This document shows, in pieces, positions 1-8,694 of a DNA stretch of 64,000 bases. The notes under the pieces were generated by a model. It ran no database searches. It was not told the DNA's origin and worked only from the letters and a program-made list of their open reading frames with translations. The DNA comes from Helicobacter sp. 12S02232-10 (lineage in GTDB: Bacteria > Campylobacterota > Campylobacteria > Campylobacterales > Helicobacteraceae): the NCBI RefSeq assembly GCF_002272895.1, contig NZ_MLAQ01000001.1, positions 149,800 to 213,799 of the forward strand, read 5' to 3'. The translations under genes were made by a program, and so were the position numbers. The first letter of the stretch is position 1. Each line of letters starts with the position of its first letter.

Positions 1-278
1 TTTGCAATCAAAATAAATCGTGTGTTGTTTGGAGGCTCTTCAAGAATTTTTAAAAGTGCATTTTGAGCAAAATGATTATAGGAATTTGCTGCCATAATGA
101 TTGTCTTGACTTCTGTTGATGTAATATATGCTTGTGTAATAACCTGATGAGAATCTTCTATTTTAAACTCATCTCGTTCAAAAACACGCAAAAATTCTTC
201 TCTGATATGCATACTTTGATATTCAATTTCCTTATTTAGGTCGTTGCTAAGTATAATGAGTCCGCTGTATTTTTCCAT
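1..278 (-). CDS. holB: DNA polymerase III delta-prime subunit, N-terminal part (cut by window edge)
   Basis: This is the first 92 codons of a leftward gene whose 3' end lies outside the window. Clamp-loader delta-prime belongs to the gamma complex that loads the sliding clamp at replication forks. The translated piece contains NALLKILEEPP near residues 73-83, a hallmark of the DnaX/HolB clamp-loader AAA+ family, followed by the T-R-F-I-L-I strand. The ATG at 276-278 shares one base with the stop of hobA (TAATG), so translation is probably coupled. Linkage to hobA and lysC matches the order I recall from Helicobacter pylori. The C-terminal part cannot be judged. Confidence 0.88.
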   Translation of the reverse strand, partial: MEKYSGLIILSNDLNKEIEYQSMHIREEFLRVFERDEFKIEDSHQVITQAYITSTEVKTIIMAANSYNHFAQNALLKILEEPPNNTRFILIA

Positions 279-835
279 TATTCTAAAATTATTTTCCCAA
301 ATAAAGCTCCAAATAATGCCTCTTCAAATATACGAAAAAGTTGAATTAACTTATAATCAATCATTGCATCAAGAGAACTCAGCATTATCCCATCTTGAAC
401 TGATTCATCAAAAATCCATAAAAATCCATTTTCCTTACTCAAGGCTAGATTTGCCAATGGAATACTCGTTTTCCCAATATACCAAAAAATGTAATCTTTA
501 TAAGAAATACTCAACATATCATTCACTAAAGAAGTTTCTTTTAATGCAGATTTTTTGGGAAAAGCACCGCTAAAATCAAAAATAGGCATCATAGGTCTTG
601 ATTGACCTCCAAACCGATTGATAGAAGAAACAATGTATCTACCAAACCATTCTCTTTCTTCATCTGTACAAACTAAAATTACCCCACCATTTAAGATATG
701 GCTGATCGTTCGTGAAACCAAAGAAATCCATTGGTAACGATCCATTTCAAGCCACCCGCTCATCAAGGCTACTTTATCGCCCTCTTCGCGGATTACCTTA
801 AGCATCCAATCTGATATTTCAATACCATTTTTCAT
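278..835 (-). CDS. hobA: HobA, DnaA-binding initiation regulator
   Basis: The 185-residue protein matches HobA, the Campylobacterota-specific partner of DnaA (a structural homologue of DiaA) that bridges DnaA monomers and promotes assembly at oriC. Recognition rests on overall sequence and length (about 180 residues in the family) and on its position between lysC and holB, as in H. pylori. No catalytic motif is expected. The start overlaps the lysC stop as ATGA (832-835) and the stop overlaps the holB start by one base. So lysC, hobA and holB are probably translated as a coupled unit that places an initiator regulator next to a clamp-loader subunit. Confidence 0.9.
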   Translation of the reverse strand: MKNGIEISDWMLKVIREEGDKVALMSGWLEMDRYQWISLVSRTISHILNGGVILVCTDEEREWFGRYIVSSINRFGGQSRPMMPIFDFSGAFPKKSALKETSLVNDMLSISYKDYIFWYIGKTSIPLANLALSKENGFLWIFDESVQDGIMLSSLDAMIDYKLIQLFRIFEEALFGALFGKIILE

Positions 836-2037
836 CTATCTAACTCATATACGGAATGAAGAGTTCTAACAGCAAGTTCAGCATATTTTAAGTCAATAAT
901 CATCGAAACTTTGATTTCACTTGTGCTGATCATCATAATATTGATATTTTCTTTTGCCAAAGCCTTAAAAGCTGCGCTGGCAACTCCTGAATGAGATTTC
1001 ATCCCTACCCCTACTATTGAAACTTTGGCGATATTACAATCATAATCAATTGATTCTACGCTATCCAAAAATCTTTCCAAGACTTGTTTGGCTCCATCAA
1101 CTTCTGTTTGAGGAATTGTAAAGTCAATATCTGTTCTGCCATCTCTCCCTATAGTTTGCACAATCATATCGACATTGATATTGGCATCTGCAAGGACTCC
1201 AAATATTTCTGCAGCAATTCCTGGTCGATCGCGCACATCAGCAATACTAACTCTAGCTTGATTTTTATCCAAAGCAATCCCACTAACAATGGGTTTTTCC
1301 ATAATATTTTCCTCCGTCGTAATTAATGTACCTTCATCTTGACTAAAAGAATTGCGTGTTACAAGTGGAACATTCCACTTTTTTGCTAGCTCCACAGAGC
1401 GATTCAATAAAACTTTTGCTCCCATAGAAGCCAACTCAAGCATTTCATCATAACTGATTTTATGAATTTTTTTAGCATTCTTATCGATCCTAGGATCGGT
1501 TGTATAGACTCCATCTACATCTGTATAAATTTCACACAAATCAGCCTTTAATGCTCCTGCGATTGCAACAGCAGATAAATCACTCCCCCCTCTTCCCAAA
1601 GTCGTCACTTCGCCATTCTGCCCTACCCCCTGAAACCCTGAAACGACAACAATATAATCTTGAGCCAACAGCTGAGTAATCTTATTCGTGTCAATGTATT
1701 CTATTCTAGCCTTAGTATGGATATTGTCAGTTACTATGCCTGCCCCCCTGCCACTTAAAGAAAAAGCTTTTTGTCCCATTGCTTCAAGCGCAATAGCCAA
1801 AAGCGCACTTGTCACTCTTTCACCACTGCTTAAGACCATATCTACTTCCCGTTCATTAGGAAATTTAGAAAAATGTTTCGTATAACCGATGAGTTTATCT
1901 GTTTGACCACTCATCGCAGAGACCACCACCACCACTGAATGACCAGTTTTTTTTGCCTGTATGACACGATTGGCAACATTCTGAATTTTTTCACAATCCC
2001 CCATACTTGTTCCGCCATATTTTTGCACGATTAGCAT
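832..2037 (-). CDS. lysC: Aspartate kinase
   Basis: This enzyme phosphorylates L-aspartate, the first committed step towards lysine, diaminopimelate, threonine and methionine. The 401-residue protein starts with the kinase motif KYGGTSMGD (residues 6-14), has the amino-acid kinase fold to about residue 240, and carries two C-terminal ACT-type regulatory segments (about 265-400). That is the usual length for a monofunctional aspartokinase. The start overlaps the rppH stop by one base and the stop overlaps the hobA start. dapE of the same diaminopimelate branch lies elsewhere in this window (7534-8694). Feedback control by lysine or threonine is a family property and cannot be read from the sequence. 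Confidence 0.95.
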   Translation of the reverse strand: MLIVQKYGGTSMGDCEKIQNVANRVIQAKKTGHSVVVVVSAMSGQTDKLIGYTKHFSKFPNEREVDMVLSSGERVTSALLAIALEAMGQKAFSLSGRGAGIVTDNIHTKARIEYIDTNKITQLLAQDYIVVVSGFQGVGQNGEVTTLGRGGSDLSAVAIAGALKADLCEIYTDVDGVYTTDPRIDKNAKKIHKISYDEMLELASMGAKVLLNRSVELAKKWNVPLVTRNSFSQDEGTLITTEENIMEKPIVSGIALDKNQARVSIADVRDRPGIAAEIFGVLADANINVDMIVQTIGRDGRTDIDFTIPQTEVDGAKQVLERFLDSVESIDYDCNIAKVSIVGVGMKSHSGVASAAFKALAKENINIMMISTSEIKVSMIIDLKYAELAVRTLHSVYELDR

Positions 2038-2507
2038 TATAAGTACCCCTCTCTCTTAAAATAATCAATCACTTGTTTATAGACTTGCCTTTTAAAATGT
2101 GTTACTTTTTCAAATAATGTCTCATAAATTACAAATTCATATTTGTTAAATTCAGGAACTGCAGTTTTAATATTAATGAGTGTATTATTTTTCAATCTTA
2201 CAAGAAAATACTTTTGTTTTTGTCCATCAAACGGATAAAATTTTTTACTTACACTGGGGGGAAAATCATACTTAATCCAATCGGGATATTCAGCAATAAT
2301 TTCTACATCATTTGTTCCTATTTCCTCCATAAGCTCACGATAAAGGGCAACTAAAGGAGTTTCTCCCTCATCAATTCCTCCTTGTGGAAACTGCCAAGCA
2401 CCTTTAATATCAGTTCGTTGTGCGATAAAGAATTCACACTTATTGGGATAACTTGATGATAAAATCACCGCAGCTACATTTGGTCTGTAGCTTTTGTTAT
2501 TTTCCAT
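2037..2507 (-). CDS. rppH: RNA pyrophosphohydrolase RppH (Nudix)
   Basis: This Nudix hydrolase removes pyrophosphate from triphosphorylated 5' ends of RNA and so triggers mRNA decay. In Helicobacter it is also annotated NudH or invasion protein. The 156-residue sequence has a complete Nudix box from GGIDEGE to REL-EEIG (residues about 43-64), with the metal-binding glutamates of RExxEE present. A GGAG lies seven bases before the ATG. The gene heads the rppH-lysC-hobA-holB cluster and its stop shares one base with the lysC start. Length and context fit RppH better than a generic nucleotide pyrophosphatase. Confidence 0.92.
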   Translation of the reverse strand: MENNKSYRPNVAAVILSSSYPNKCEFFIAQRTDIKGAWQFPQGGIDEGETPLVALYRELMEEIGTNDVEIIAEYPDWIKYDFPPSVSKKFYPFDGQKQKYFLVRLKNNTLINIKTAVPEFNKYEFVIYETLFEKVTHFKRQVYKQVIDYFKREGYL

Positions 2508-2593
2508 AACATGCTCCGATTTAAAATATTTTTTTGAATTATAATGAATAAATGCTTTAAGGTTTGTTTGTTAAGGAATAAAAATTGAGAAGT

Positions 2594-2614
2594 TTTTGGG
2601 GAAATCCCCCAAAA
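2594..2614 (-). terminator. Stem-loop after the cytochrome c553 gene
   Basis: TTTTGGGG (2594-2601) and CCCCAAAA (2607-2614) form an 8-bp stem with a 5-base loop immediately after the leftward c553 stop codon. The transcript 3' of the stem has only interrupted T runs, so it may be a weak terminator or a 3'-end stabiliser. Confidence 0.6.
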
Positions 2615-2923
2615 TTATTTTTTAAGAGTTGGGATATATTTAGCTAAAGCATCGATATCTTCATCAGATAAAGGCTTAATTTGTCCCCACATTGTAGCTC
2701 CTAAACCATATTGGTTAAGTGTCCCAGCTTTATAGCCCATCAAATCCGCTTTGATTTTTTTACTATCAAGAGTGTTGACAATTTTGCTTTTTCCTAAGGC
2801 TGATTTTTCCATATTTGCTCCATGACAAGCTTGGCACTTTGTTTTGATAATCGTAGCAGGATCTGCATTTACTCCAGTTATTCCAAGCGTTGCTAAAGCA
2901 ATCATTAGTAATGTCTTTTTCAT
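2615..2923 (-). CDS. Periplasmic cytochrome c553 (class I c-type cytochrome)
   Basis: This small soluble electron carrier probably shuttles electrons between the bc1 complex and the cbb3 oxidase or a cytochrome c peroxidase. The 102-residue precursor has a Sec signal peptide (basic start, hydrophobic core, cleavage near the A-D at residue 21), one haem site CQACH at about residues 30-34, and a distal Met within ATMWGQ near residue 79 as the likely second axial ligand. A second c553 lies at 14535-14849 with the same layout. The gene is separated from rppH and has its own upstream region, divergent from hemW, so it is probably transcribed alone. Confidence 0.92.
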   Translation of the reverse strand: MKKTLLMIALATLGITGVNADPATIIKTKCQACHGANMEKSALGKSKIVNTLDSKKIKADLMGYKAGTLNQYGLGATMWGQIKPLSDEDIDALAKYIPTLKK

Positions 2924-3010
2924 CTGTCTTCCTTTTGCATTAAAATGAAGCTATAATAATATTGTTAATATCGTTAATACTTTCTTAACAAAATCCCAAA
3001 AAAAATAGAA

Positions 3011-4057
3011 ATGATGATTCTTTATATCCATATACCTTTTTGTAAGAGCAAATGTGGCTATTGTGCTTTTAATTCTTATGAAAATCAAGATAATCTCAAA
3101 GAGCCTTATATGAATGCGCTCTATAGCGATTTAGAACACTCTTTAAGTCAAAATTCTCAAATTATTGATTCCATATTCTTTGGAGGTGGCACTCCTAATA
3201 GTATTTCCTCTAAAGATTATGGGAAAATTTTTGAAATCATTTACAATCATTCCAATCTTAATCAAAACTGCGAAATTACTGCTGAAGTCAATCCAGATTT
3301 AGTCACTACGCAATGGTGTGCAGATATGAAAAGTTTTGGACTTAACCGAATCAGCGTGGGTGTGCAAAGCTTTTTTAAAAATAAACTTCTTTTTTTGCAA
3401 CGCGAACATAATCAAAAAGAAATTGTTCATTCCATAGACACGATCCATAAAAATGGTTTTGAAAACATCAGCATTGATCTCATCTATGACACGCCCCAAG
3501 ATACTAAAAAACATATTTACAAAGAAATAGAAAATGCTTCTAAACTTCCTATTAATCATCTTTCTGCTTACAGTTTGAGTATTGAAAAAGAATCTAAATT
3601 AGGAAAAATTTATGATAAAAATCCGCAAAATCACTCATTTTTTCAAGAAATCAGAGATGCTTTAAAACAATACGGCTTTATACAATATGAAGTCTCAAAC
3701 TATGCAAAAAATTATAAAGTCAAACATAATTTGGCCTATTGGAATGCCCAAGAGTACATTGGTTGTGGTGCTGGAGCAGTTGGGAGAATAAAAAATCATC
3801 GTATTTATTCGCATTCAAATATTGATCATTACATCAAAGCACCTTTAGAGAAAAGACTAGAATTTTTAAATGAAAAAGATTTGAGATTTGAAAGTATTTT
3901 TTTAGGTTTGCGATGCGAGATTGGAGCGGAAATAAATTTATTAGATAAAAAAAAGATAGATATTCTCATCAAAGAAAATAAATGCTATCTCAAAGGAAAT
4001 AAACTCGTGGCTAACGATTATTTCCTAGCTGATGAGATCGCACTATGGTTGATTTGA
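3011..4057 (+). CDS. hemW: HemW-like radical SAM protein (annotated oxygen-independent coproporphyrinogen III oxidase family)
   Basis: The 348-residue protein carries the radical SAM cluster motif with cysteines 11, 15 and 18 (IPFCKSKCGYCAF). The residue after the third cysteine is followed by Phe rather than Cys. That is the HemW pattern (haem chaperone) rather than true HemN, which has a fourth Cys. GGGTPN near residue 58 is the SAM-binding glycine motif. The gene is often named hemN in Helicobacter. Two adjacent ATGs (3011 and 3014) could serve as start; the first is used here. It runs divergently from the c553 gene and converges on tsf with two bases between stops. Confidence 0.85.
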   Translation: MMILYIHIPFCKSKCGYCAFNSYENQDNLKEPYMNALYSDLEHSLSQNSQIIDSIFFGGGTPNSISSKDYGKIFEIIYNHSNLNQNCEITAEVNPDLVTTQWCADMKSFGLNRISVGVQSFFKNKLLFLQREHNQKEIVHSIDTIHKNGFENISIDLIYDTPQDTKKHIYKEIENASKLPINHLSAYSLSIEKESKLGKIYDKNPQNHSFFQEIRDALKQYGFIQYEVSNYAKNYKVKHNLAYWNAQEYIGCGAGAVGRIKNHRIYSHSNIDHYIKAPLEKRLEFLNEKDLRFESIFLGLRCEIGAEINLLDKKKIDILIKENKCYLKGNKLVANDYFLADEIALWLI

Positions 4058-4059
4058 AA

Positions 4060-5127
4060 TCATTTCATTTGGGCTGCGACTTCTTGGGCAAAATCCTCAA
4101 CCTTTTTTTCAATCCCTTCACCGAGTTCAAATCTGATATAATCTAAAACACGAATATTATCTTTAAGTTCTTTCGATTTTTGCTCCAAAACCTGTTCAAT
4201 GGTCTTTTTATCATCCATTACAAAAAATTGTCCCAAAAGTGTTAATCTTTGATCAATCAAAGTATTATCTGCAATGAATCTTTCCATTTGTCCGGGGATA
4301 ATTTTATCCCAAATTGTTTCAGGTTTGCCTTGTTTTTTCAATTCTTCCCTAAGAAGATTTTCTTGTTGTTTTAAAACTGCATCACTCAGTTCAACCCTAC
4401 TGATATATTCAGGAATGATTTTCAAAGGCTTACCAAGTCTTTTAAGTTCTTCATTTTCTTTTTGTAATTCAGCAATCAAGGCCATTTTTTCTTTTCGAAT
4501 AAAATCAGAATCAAAAGATTTAAAATCCAATACTTGAGGTTTCATTGCTGCAGCGTGCATACAAATATTTCTAAGAAGCTCACTACAAGATTTAGCATTC
4601 TGAGGGTTATCACAAACAATCGAGATCAATACCCCTACCCTTCCGTTAGAATGGACATAGCCATTAACAATACCATTACTTGGAGGAACGATACTAGCAA
4701 TTCTTCTAACAACAATATTTTCACCAATCTTGGCAATTTGTGTCTTCAGATACTCTTCATAAAGCATTCCATCTATTGTGCTTTGATATAGATTTTCCAC
4801 ACTTGAGATTGTATGGCTTTCAATAAGATCTGTAGTCTTTTTAACGAGTTCTTTAAAACCATCATTCTTGGCGACAAAATCAGTTTCACTATTAATTTCA
4901 AGCATAACTGCTTTATCAAAATTAGGAGAAATTTTTAAAGAAATAATACCCTCGCTAGCAATTCTATCTGCTTTTTTTGCAGCCTTGCTCAAACCTTTTT
5001 CTCTAAGATATTCGACAGCCTTATCAATATCTCCATTTGTTTCTACTAATGCCTTTTTGCAATCCATCATTCCTGCATCCGTCATTTCTCGGAGCTGTTT
5101 TACAAGTTGTGCACTGATTTCTGCCAT
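4060..5127 (-). CDS. tsf: Elongation factor Ts
   Basis: EF-Ts is the guanine-nucleotide exchange factor that regenerates EF-Tu-GTP. The 355-residue protein has the N-terminal UBA-like helix region (VKQLREMTDAGMMDCKKAL), the EF-Tu-contacting TDFVAKN motif near residues 80-86, and two core subdomains, matching the long form in Helicobacter. It begins directly after the rpsB stop (TAA then ATG, no gap), preceded by AGGGGAAT inside the rpsB end. So rpsB and tsf are one transcript, the universal bacterial arrangement. No promoter is evident between them. It converges with hemW. Confidence 0.97.
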   Translation of the reverse strand: MAEISAQLVKQLREMTDAGMMDCKKALVETNGDIDKAVEYLREKGLSKAAKKADRIASEGIISLKISPNFDKAVMLEINSETDFVAKNDGFKELVKKTTDLIESHTISSVENLYQSTIDGMLYEEYLKTQIAKIGENIVVRRIASIVPPSNGIVNGYVHSNGRVGVLISIVCDNPQNAKSCSELLRNICMHAAAMKPQVLDFKSFDSDFIRKEKMALIAELQKENEELKRLGKPLKIIPEYISRVELSDAVLKQQENLLREELKKQGKPETIWDKIIPGQMERFIADNTLIDQRLTLLGQFFVMDDKKTIEQVLEQKSKELKDNIRVLDYIRFELGEGIEKKVEDFAQEVAAQMK

Positions 5128-5928
5128 TTATTCCCCTTTTGCCATTTCTTTTTCAAGTTCAGCATTCACTTCATCCATCAGCTCTTTTTTCTCTTCATCA
5201 GTAGCCACCTCTCTCTCTTCATCCATTATGGCTGCTTCACCATCTTTGCCAGAAATTTCTCTTCCTTCAATAATGGCTTCACTAATTTCTTTGCAAAACA
5301 ATTGAATCGATCGGATTGCATCATCATTACCTGGAATCGGATAATCTACAACATCAGGATCGCAATTTGTATCCAAAGGCGCTACGACAGGAATTCCCAA
5401 TCTTCTAGCTTCAGCAACTGCAATTTTTTCCTTGACAACATCTATGACAAAAATCATATCTGGAGCTTTTTTCATATGCCTAACTCCACCTAAATACTTG
5501 TCAAGTTTTTCTTTTTTTCTCAAAATCATTAATTTTTCTTTTTTGGTTAATAAGTCAATTTGACCGCTTACTTCCATTTCTTCAATGATTTCAAGCTTTC
5601 TGACAGACTTTTTAATCGTACTGAAATTTGTAAGCATTCCACCCAACCAACGATAATTGACATAAGGAACCTGAATTTTTTGAGCATATTCTTTGAGTGT
5701 TTCATTTGCTTGTTTTTTTGTGCCAACAAACATAATGGTTTTACCCTCTGCAGCTGCGTCTCTAACAATATTGTAGGTATAACGAAAATACCTTAGGGTC
5801 TTTTGTAAATCAATAATATGAATATTTTTTCTGACTCCAAAAATAAAACGCTTCATTTTTGGATTCCATCTTCTTGTCTGATGCCCGAAATGCACACCGC
5901 ATTCCAATAAATCTTTCATGGTTACCAT
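5128..5928 (-). CDS. rpsB: 30S ribosomal protein S2
   Basis: S2 is a component of the small subunit that helps recruit S1. The 266-residue protein begins with the family sequence [20 protein letters not shown] and has VGTKKQA and the [19 protein letters not shown] region (about residues 190-210), which is diagnostic. The C-terminus is extended by an acidic tail (about residues 230-266). A strong GGAG lies eight bases before the ATG at 5928. The internal ATG three codons in is less likely. Upstream is a roughly 110-base leader with strong secondary structure, suggesting autoregulation. Confidence 0.97.
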   Translation of the reverse strand: MVTMKDLLECGVHFGHQTRRWNPKMKRFIFGVRKNIHIIDLQKTLRYFRYTYNIVRDAAAEGKTIMFVGTKKQANETLKEYAQKIQVPYVNYRWLGGMLTNFSTIKKSVRKLEIIEEMEVSGQIDLLTKKEKLMILRKKEKLDKYLGGVRHMKKAPDMIFVIDVVKEKIAVAEARRLGIPVVAPLDTNCDPDVVDYPIPGNDDAIRSIQLFCKEISEAIIEGREISGKDGEAAIMDEEREVATDEEKKELMDEVNAELEKEMAKGE

Positions 5929-5962
5929 GATATTCTCCTTAATTGTATTTAATCAGTTTTGC

Positions 5963-6016
5963 CTCCACGCTCTTTAACGACAATGTCGCAACCTTTGAAG
6001 AACTAGCGTGTGTGAG
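5963..6016 (-). promoter_or_regulatory. Structured 5' leader of rpsB-tsf (candidate S2-responsive element)
   Basis: Within the untranslated leader, CACGCT (5966-5971) pairs perfectly with AGCGTG (6005-6010). The helix can extend by CTC/GAG after a bulge (5963-5965 with 6014-6016). It encloses a second hairpin, CGAC (5978-5981) with GTCG (5985-5988). The element sits between the likely -10 and the start codon. By analogy with the known rpsB leader of gammaproteobacteria, S2 may bind it to repress its own operon, but no homology is claimed. Confidence 0.5.
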
Positions 6017-6048
6017 CTTCATTTCATTAAAATTGAAAATGAGGCAAT

Positions 6049-6054
6049 ATTATA
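6049..6054 (-). promoter_or_regulatory. Likely -10 element of rpsB-tsf
   Basis: A perfect TATAAT reads leftward about 121 bases upstream of the rpsB start. The region upstream is T/A-rich without a clear -35, as is common for housekeeping promoters in Campylobacterota. The transcript would start near 6042. Confidence 0.5.
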
Positions 6055-6152
6055 TCTTAATTTTTCTAATTCTTGCCTTATTTATGGCATTTTAAACCGA
6101 AAATATTATTTCATATAACAACAATTCAATGATTGTAAATTTAGTGAAATTC

Positions 6153-7175
6153 TTATTTTAAATAAATTTTATATGTATCTTTTGGAATGCATTCAGCAAT
6201 AATCTTGCCTTCAATTCCCTGCGAATGGAGTAAAGAAAGCAAATTTGGAGCTTCCTTTTGGTTTAGTGCAATCAAGAGTCCGCCTGATGTTTGGGCATCA
6301 TAACAGACGATATCGTTTAAGCCAGTCGTATTTTTAACTGCAAATTCTAATGATTTCTTATTTTGATAACTACCTCCAGATACAATCCCCAGATCTGCAA
6401 ATTCCAAAACTCTTTGAAAAAATGGGATTTGATTGAAATAAACACAAATGGAAATCCTATCATTAATCATCTCACTCAAATGACCAATGAGACCATAACC
6501 TGTAACATCTGTGCAAGCACTGATAGCAAATTCCTTAGCGCACAAAGATGCCTTAAAGTTGAGTTGGCTCATTGACATTACTACATCAAGATCTTTTTTA
6601 AATTCGAATTGATCATTTTTGAATGCTGTAGATAAAATACCACTCCCTATGGGCTTGGTTAGAATGATTACATCACCAAGTTTAGCAGTATTATTCTGCC
6701 AAAAAATTCCATCTTTGATGATTCCAGTTACGCTTAATCCATATTTTTGCTCGCTATCATTGATGCTATGCCCTCCAACAAGAGCACAACCTGCTTCAAT
6801 AAGTTTGGAAAGCGAACCTTGAAGAATTTCATTGGTATCTGCGACATCTAAATGTTCCCTATCCCACATTAAAATACTCAATGCCGTATAAGCTTTTGCT
6901 CCTTTTGCAAATACATCACTCAGTGCATTCGCTGCAGCTATTTGCCCGTAAATATAAGGATCATCAACAATTGGCGTGATAAAATCCACGCTTTGAACCA
7001 ATAAAGTGTTTTTATCAAGACGAAAAATACCGCAATCATCATTGTTTTTAAAATCTATAAGCAACCCTTCGTAATCAGGCTGATTGAGATTTGCCGTAAT
7101 TTGTTTCAGGTCTTCCAGACCTACTTTGGCAGCTCAACCAGCACAACGAACAAATTTTGTCAATTTTTTATTCAT
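6153..7175 (-). CDS. selD: Selenophosphate synthetase SelD, a selenoprotein with in-frame UGA
   Basis: SelD makes monoselenophosphate from selenide and ATP, the selenium donor for selenocysteine and 2-selenouridine. The frame runs from the ATG at 7173-7175 through a TGA at 7134-7136 to the stop at 6153. It gives 340 residues, the normal SelD length, only if the TGA is read as selenocysteine (residue 14). Around it the sequence reads VRCAG-U-AAKVGLEDL, the conserved active-site loop with the catalytic Cys/Sec and Lys. A SECIS-like hairpin begins 11 bases after the UGA. An internal ATG at 7064 would remove the active site. The gene is the last of the mnmG-dapE-yedF-like-selD operon. This implies working SelA, SelB and SelC elsewhere in the genome. 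Confidence 0.95.
7108..7122 (-). promoter_or_regulatory. Bacterial SECIS hairpin in selD
   Basis: On the transcribed strand AGGUCU-GGA-AGACCU forms a perfect 6-bp stem with a three-base loop, starting 11 bases 3' of the UGA. That is the spacing known for bacterial SECIS elements, which SelB binds to recode UGA. It lies wholly inside the coding sequence. Confidence 0.85.
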
Positions 7176-7190
7176 CTCAAACCTTAAATC

Positions 7191-7544
7191 TTATAGTGAA
7201 ATCACACCTTCATTACCCAATAAATTTTCCATCACATCTACAGCATTGCTTATTTTACCCACTAAAACTTTATCCTTGAGTCCAAAATATTCCAAACAAG
7301 TTTGACAAGAAAGAATTTCTACACCTAAATTTTCAAGCATTTTTAAATTTTCTACAATATCTTTGTTCGATACTTGATCATTTTGTGTGCTCAACAACAC
7401 ACCGCGATTTAAAAATACAATTTTTTCAGGCAAAATCTCTTTAGGAACTTTCAACATCGCTCCTATAAATCCTGCACTCACAACTTTTCCTAAATCACCT
7501 TCGCCTATTTTATCGGACTTAAAAAGCAAGGTTTTATTCTTCAT
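7191..7544 (-). CDS. YedF-like DsrE-family selenium metabolism protein
   Basis: The 117-residue protein resembles the C-terminal DsrE-like domain of selenium-metabolism proteins annotated YedF. It opens with TLLFKSDKIGEGDLG, has GAMLK, FLNRGVLL, and a central LSCQTCLEYFGL with two cysteines (CxxC) in the position of the DsrE active-site loop. It lacks the TusA-like N-terminal domain of longer homologues. The ATG at 7544 is chosen because AAGGA lies seven bases upstream. An earlier in-frame ATG at 7559 has no clear site. The gene overlaps the end of dapE by 11 bases and precedes selD by 15, so a role in selenium delivery is likely by context but unproven. Confidence 0.78.
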   Translation of the reverse strand: MKNKTLLFKSDKIGEGDLGKVVSAGFIGAMLKVPKEILPEKIVFLNRGVLLSTQNDQVSNKDIVENLKMLENLGVEILSCQTCLEYFGLKDKVLVGKISNAVDVMENLLGNEGVISL

Positions 7545-8694
7545 TTTTTTCCTTTTCATTTAAAAGATGTAATAAATTTAAAAAAGTCTCATATAAAAGA
7601 TTCAAATCCTTTATATTTACTCTTTCATCAATAGAATGAATTCTGTCATTAAGAGTGCCAAATTCAACAACTTCAACCCCAAAAGCACTCAAAAGGCGCG
7701 CATCACTTGTTCCTCCGCTTGTACTAAAAGTTGGCTCACAAAAACAAGTTTTTGAAACTGCTTTTTGAACAGAGCGTGCCAAAAAAGAAGAGGAAGAAGT
7801 CAAAAAAGGATGGGAACTTTGGGTTAATTCCAAATCATATTCTAGACCATCTAAAACCTCACAGATATAATTTCTCACATCTTCTAATTTTGTTTTTGTC
7901 GAATTCCTGACATTGAACATTAATTTTAAGTTTGCAGGCGTTACATTCACAACCTCCATTCCACCACGAATGTCAGTGATCACAAGCTTACTGGGTGCAA
8001 AATCTTGATCTCCTTGATCCAAATTTACTCCCGCGAGCTTACCAAGCCTTGCGCCCAATAACTCGATAGGATTACGACACTTTTCAGGATAGGCCACATG
8101 TCCTTGAATCCCTTTAATATTCAATACACCATTGATAGATCCGCGTCTACCTATTTTAATCGTATCTCCCATTTTTTTCTCACAAGTAGGTTCAGCAACA
8201 AGTGCCATATCAGGCAACAGACCTCTTTGTTTCAAATCTTGCAAAACAATTTGAGTCCCATAAGTACCCTTACCCTCTTCATCGCTTGTAAGCAGAATCG
8301 AAAGAATAAGAGGTTTTTGTAGAATTTTTGAATCCAAAAAATCTCTCAAAGCACACAAAAAAGCGCTTACTCCACCTTTCATATCCTGCGTTCCTCTGCC
8401 ATAAAGATAATCACCCTTAAGTTCGGGAATAAACGGGTCACTTTGCCAACCATTTCCCGGAGGTACCACATCAATATGACCGGCAAAACAAAAATGCAAA
8501 GGTTTTTTTTCACTTTCTCCCAAATGCTTAAATAAAAATAAATTTTTTACTCCACCTTCATTGATGGCAAACGATTTAAAATCAGGCACTAAGGATTGGA
8601 TAAATTCGTATATCCCGCATTCTTGAGGTGTGATTGTGGGATAAGCAACAAGCTTACTCAAGACTTCTGTAGGATTCATTACATTTGTTCTCAT
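7534..8694 (-). CDS. dapE: Succinyl-diaminopimelate desuccinylase
   Basis: This zinc-dependent M20-family amidohydrolase hydrolyses N-succinyl-LL-diaminopimelate in lysine and cell-wall precursor synthesis. Visible motifs are GHIDVVPPG (metal-binding H and catalytic D near residue 75), [10 protein letters not shown] (metal-bridging D), TSDEEGKG (catalytic and metal-binding EE) and a late [13 protein letters not shown] histidine. The gene overlaps mnmG as ATGA, so the ATG at 8694 is favoured by coupling. An ATG 15 bases further in (MNPTEV) would align better with family N-termini and is an alternative. Its end overlaps the yedF-like gene. It links the selenium genes to a housekeeping operon rather than to a selenium island. 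Confidence 0.93.
   Translation of the reverse strand: MRTNVMNPTEVLSKLVAYPTITPQECGIYEFIQSLVPDFKSFAINEGGVKNLFLFKHLGESEKKPLHFCFAGHIDVVPPGNGWQSDPFIPELKGDYLYGRGTQDMKGGVSAFLCALRDFLDSKILQKPLILSILLTSDEEGKGTYGTQIVLQDLKQRGLLPDMALVAEPTCEKKMGDTIKIGRRGSINGVLNIKGIQGHVAYPEKCRNPIELLGARLGKLAGVNLDQGDQDFAPSKLVITDIRGGMEVVNVTPANLKLMFNVRNSTKTKLEDVRNYICEVLDGLEYDLELTQSSHPFLTSSSSFLARSVQKAVSKTCFCEPTFSTSGGTSDARLLSAFGVEVVEFGTLNDRIHSIDERVNIKDLNLLYETFLNLLHLLNEKEKNEE

Noticed and set aside
7134-7136. TGA codon that could mark selD as a pseudogene
   Set aside because: The frame is intact before and after, the codon falls on the active-site residue, and a SECIS hairpin follows at the right distance.
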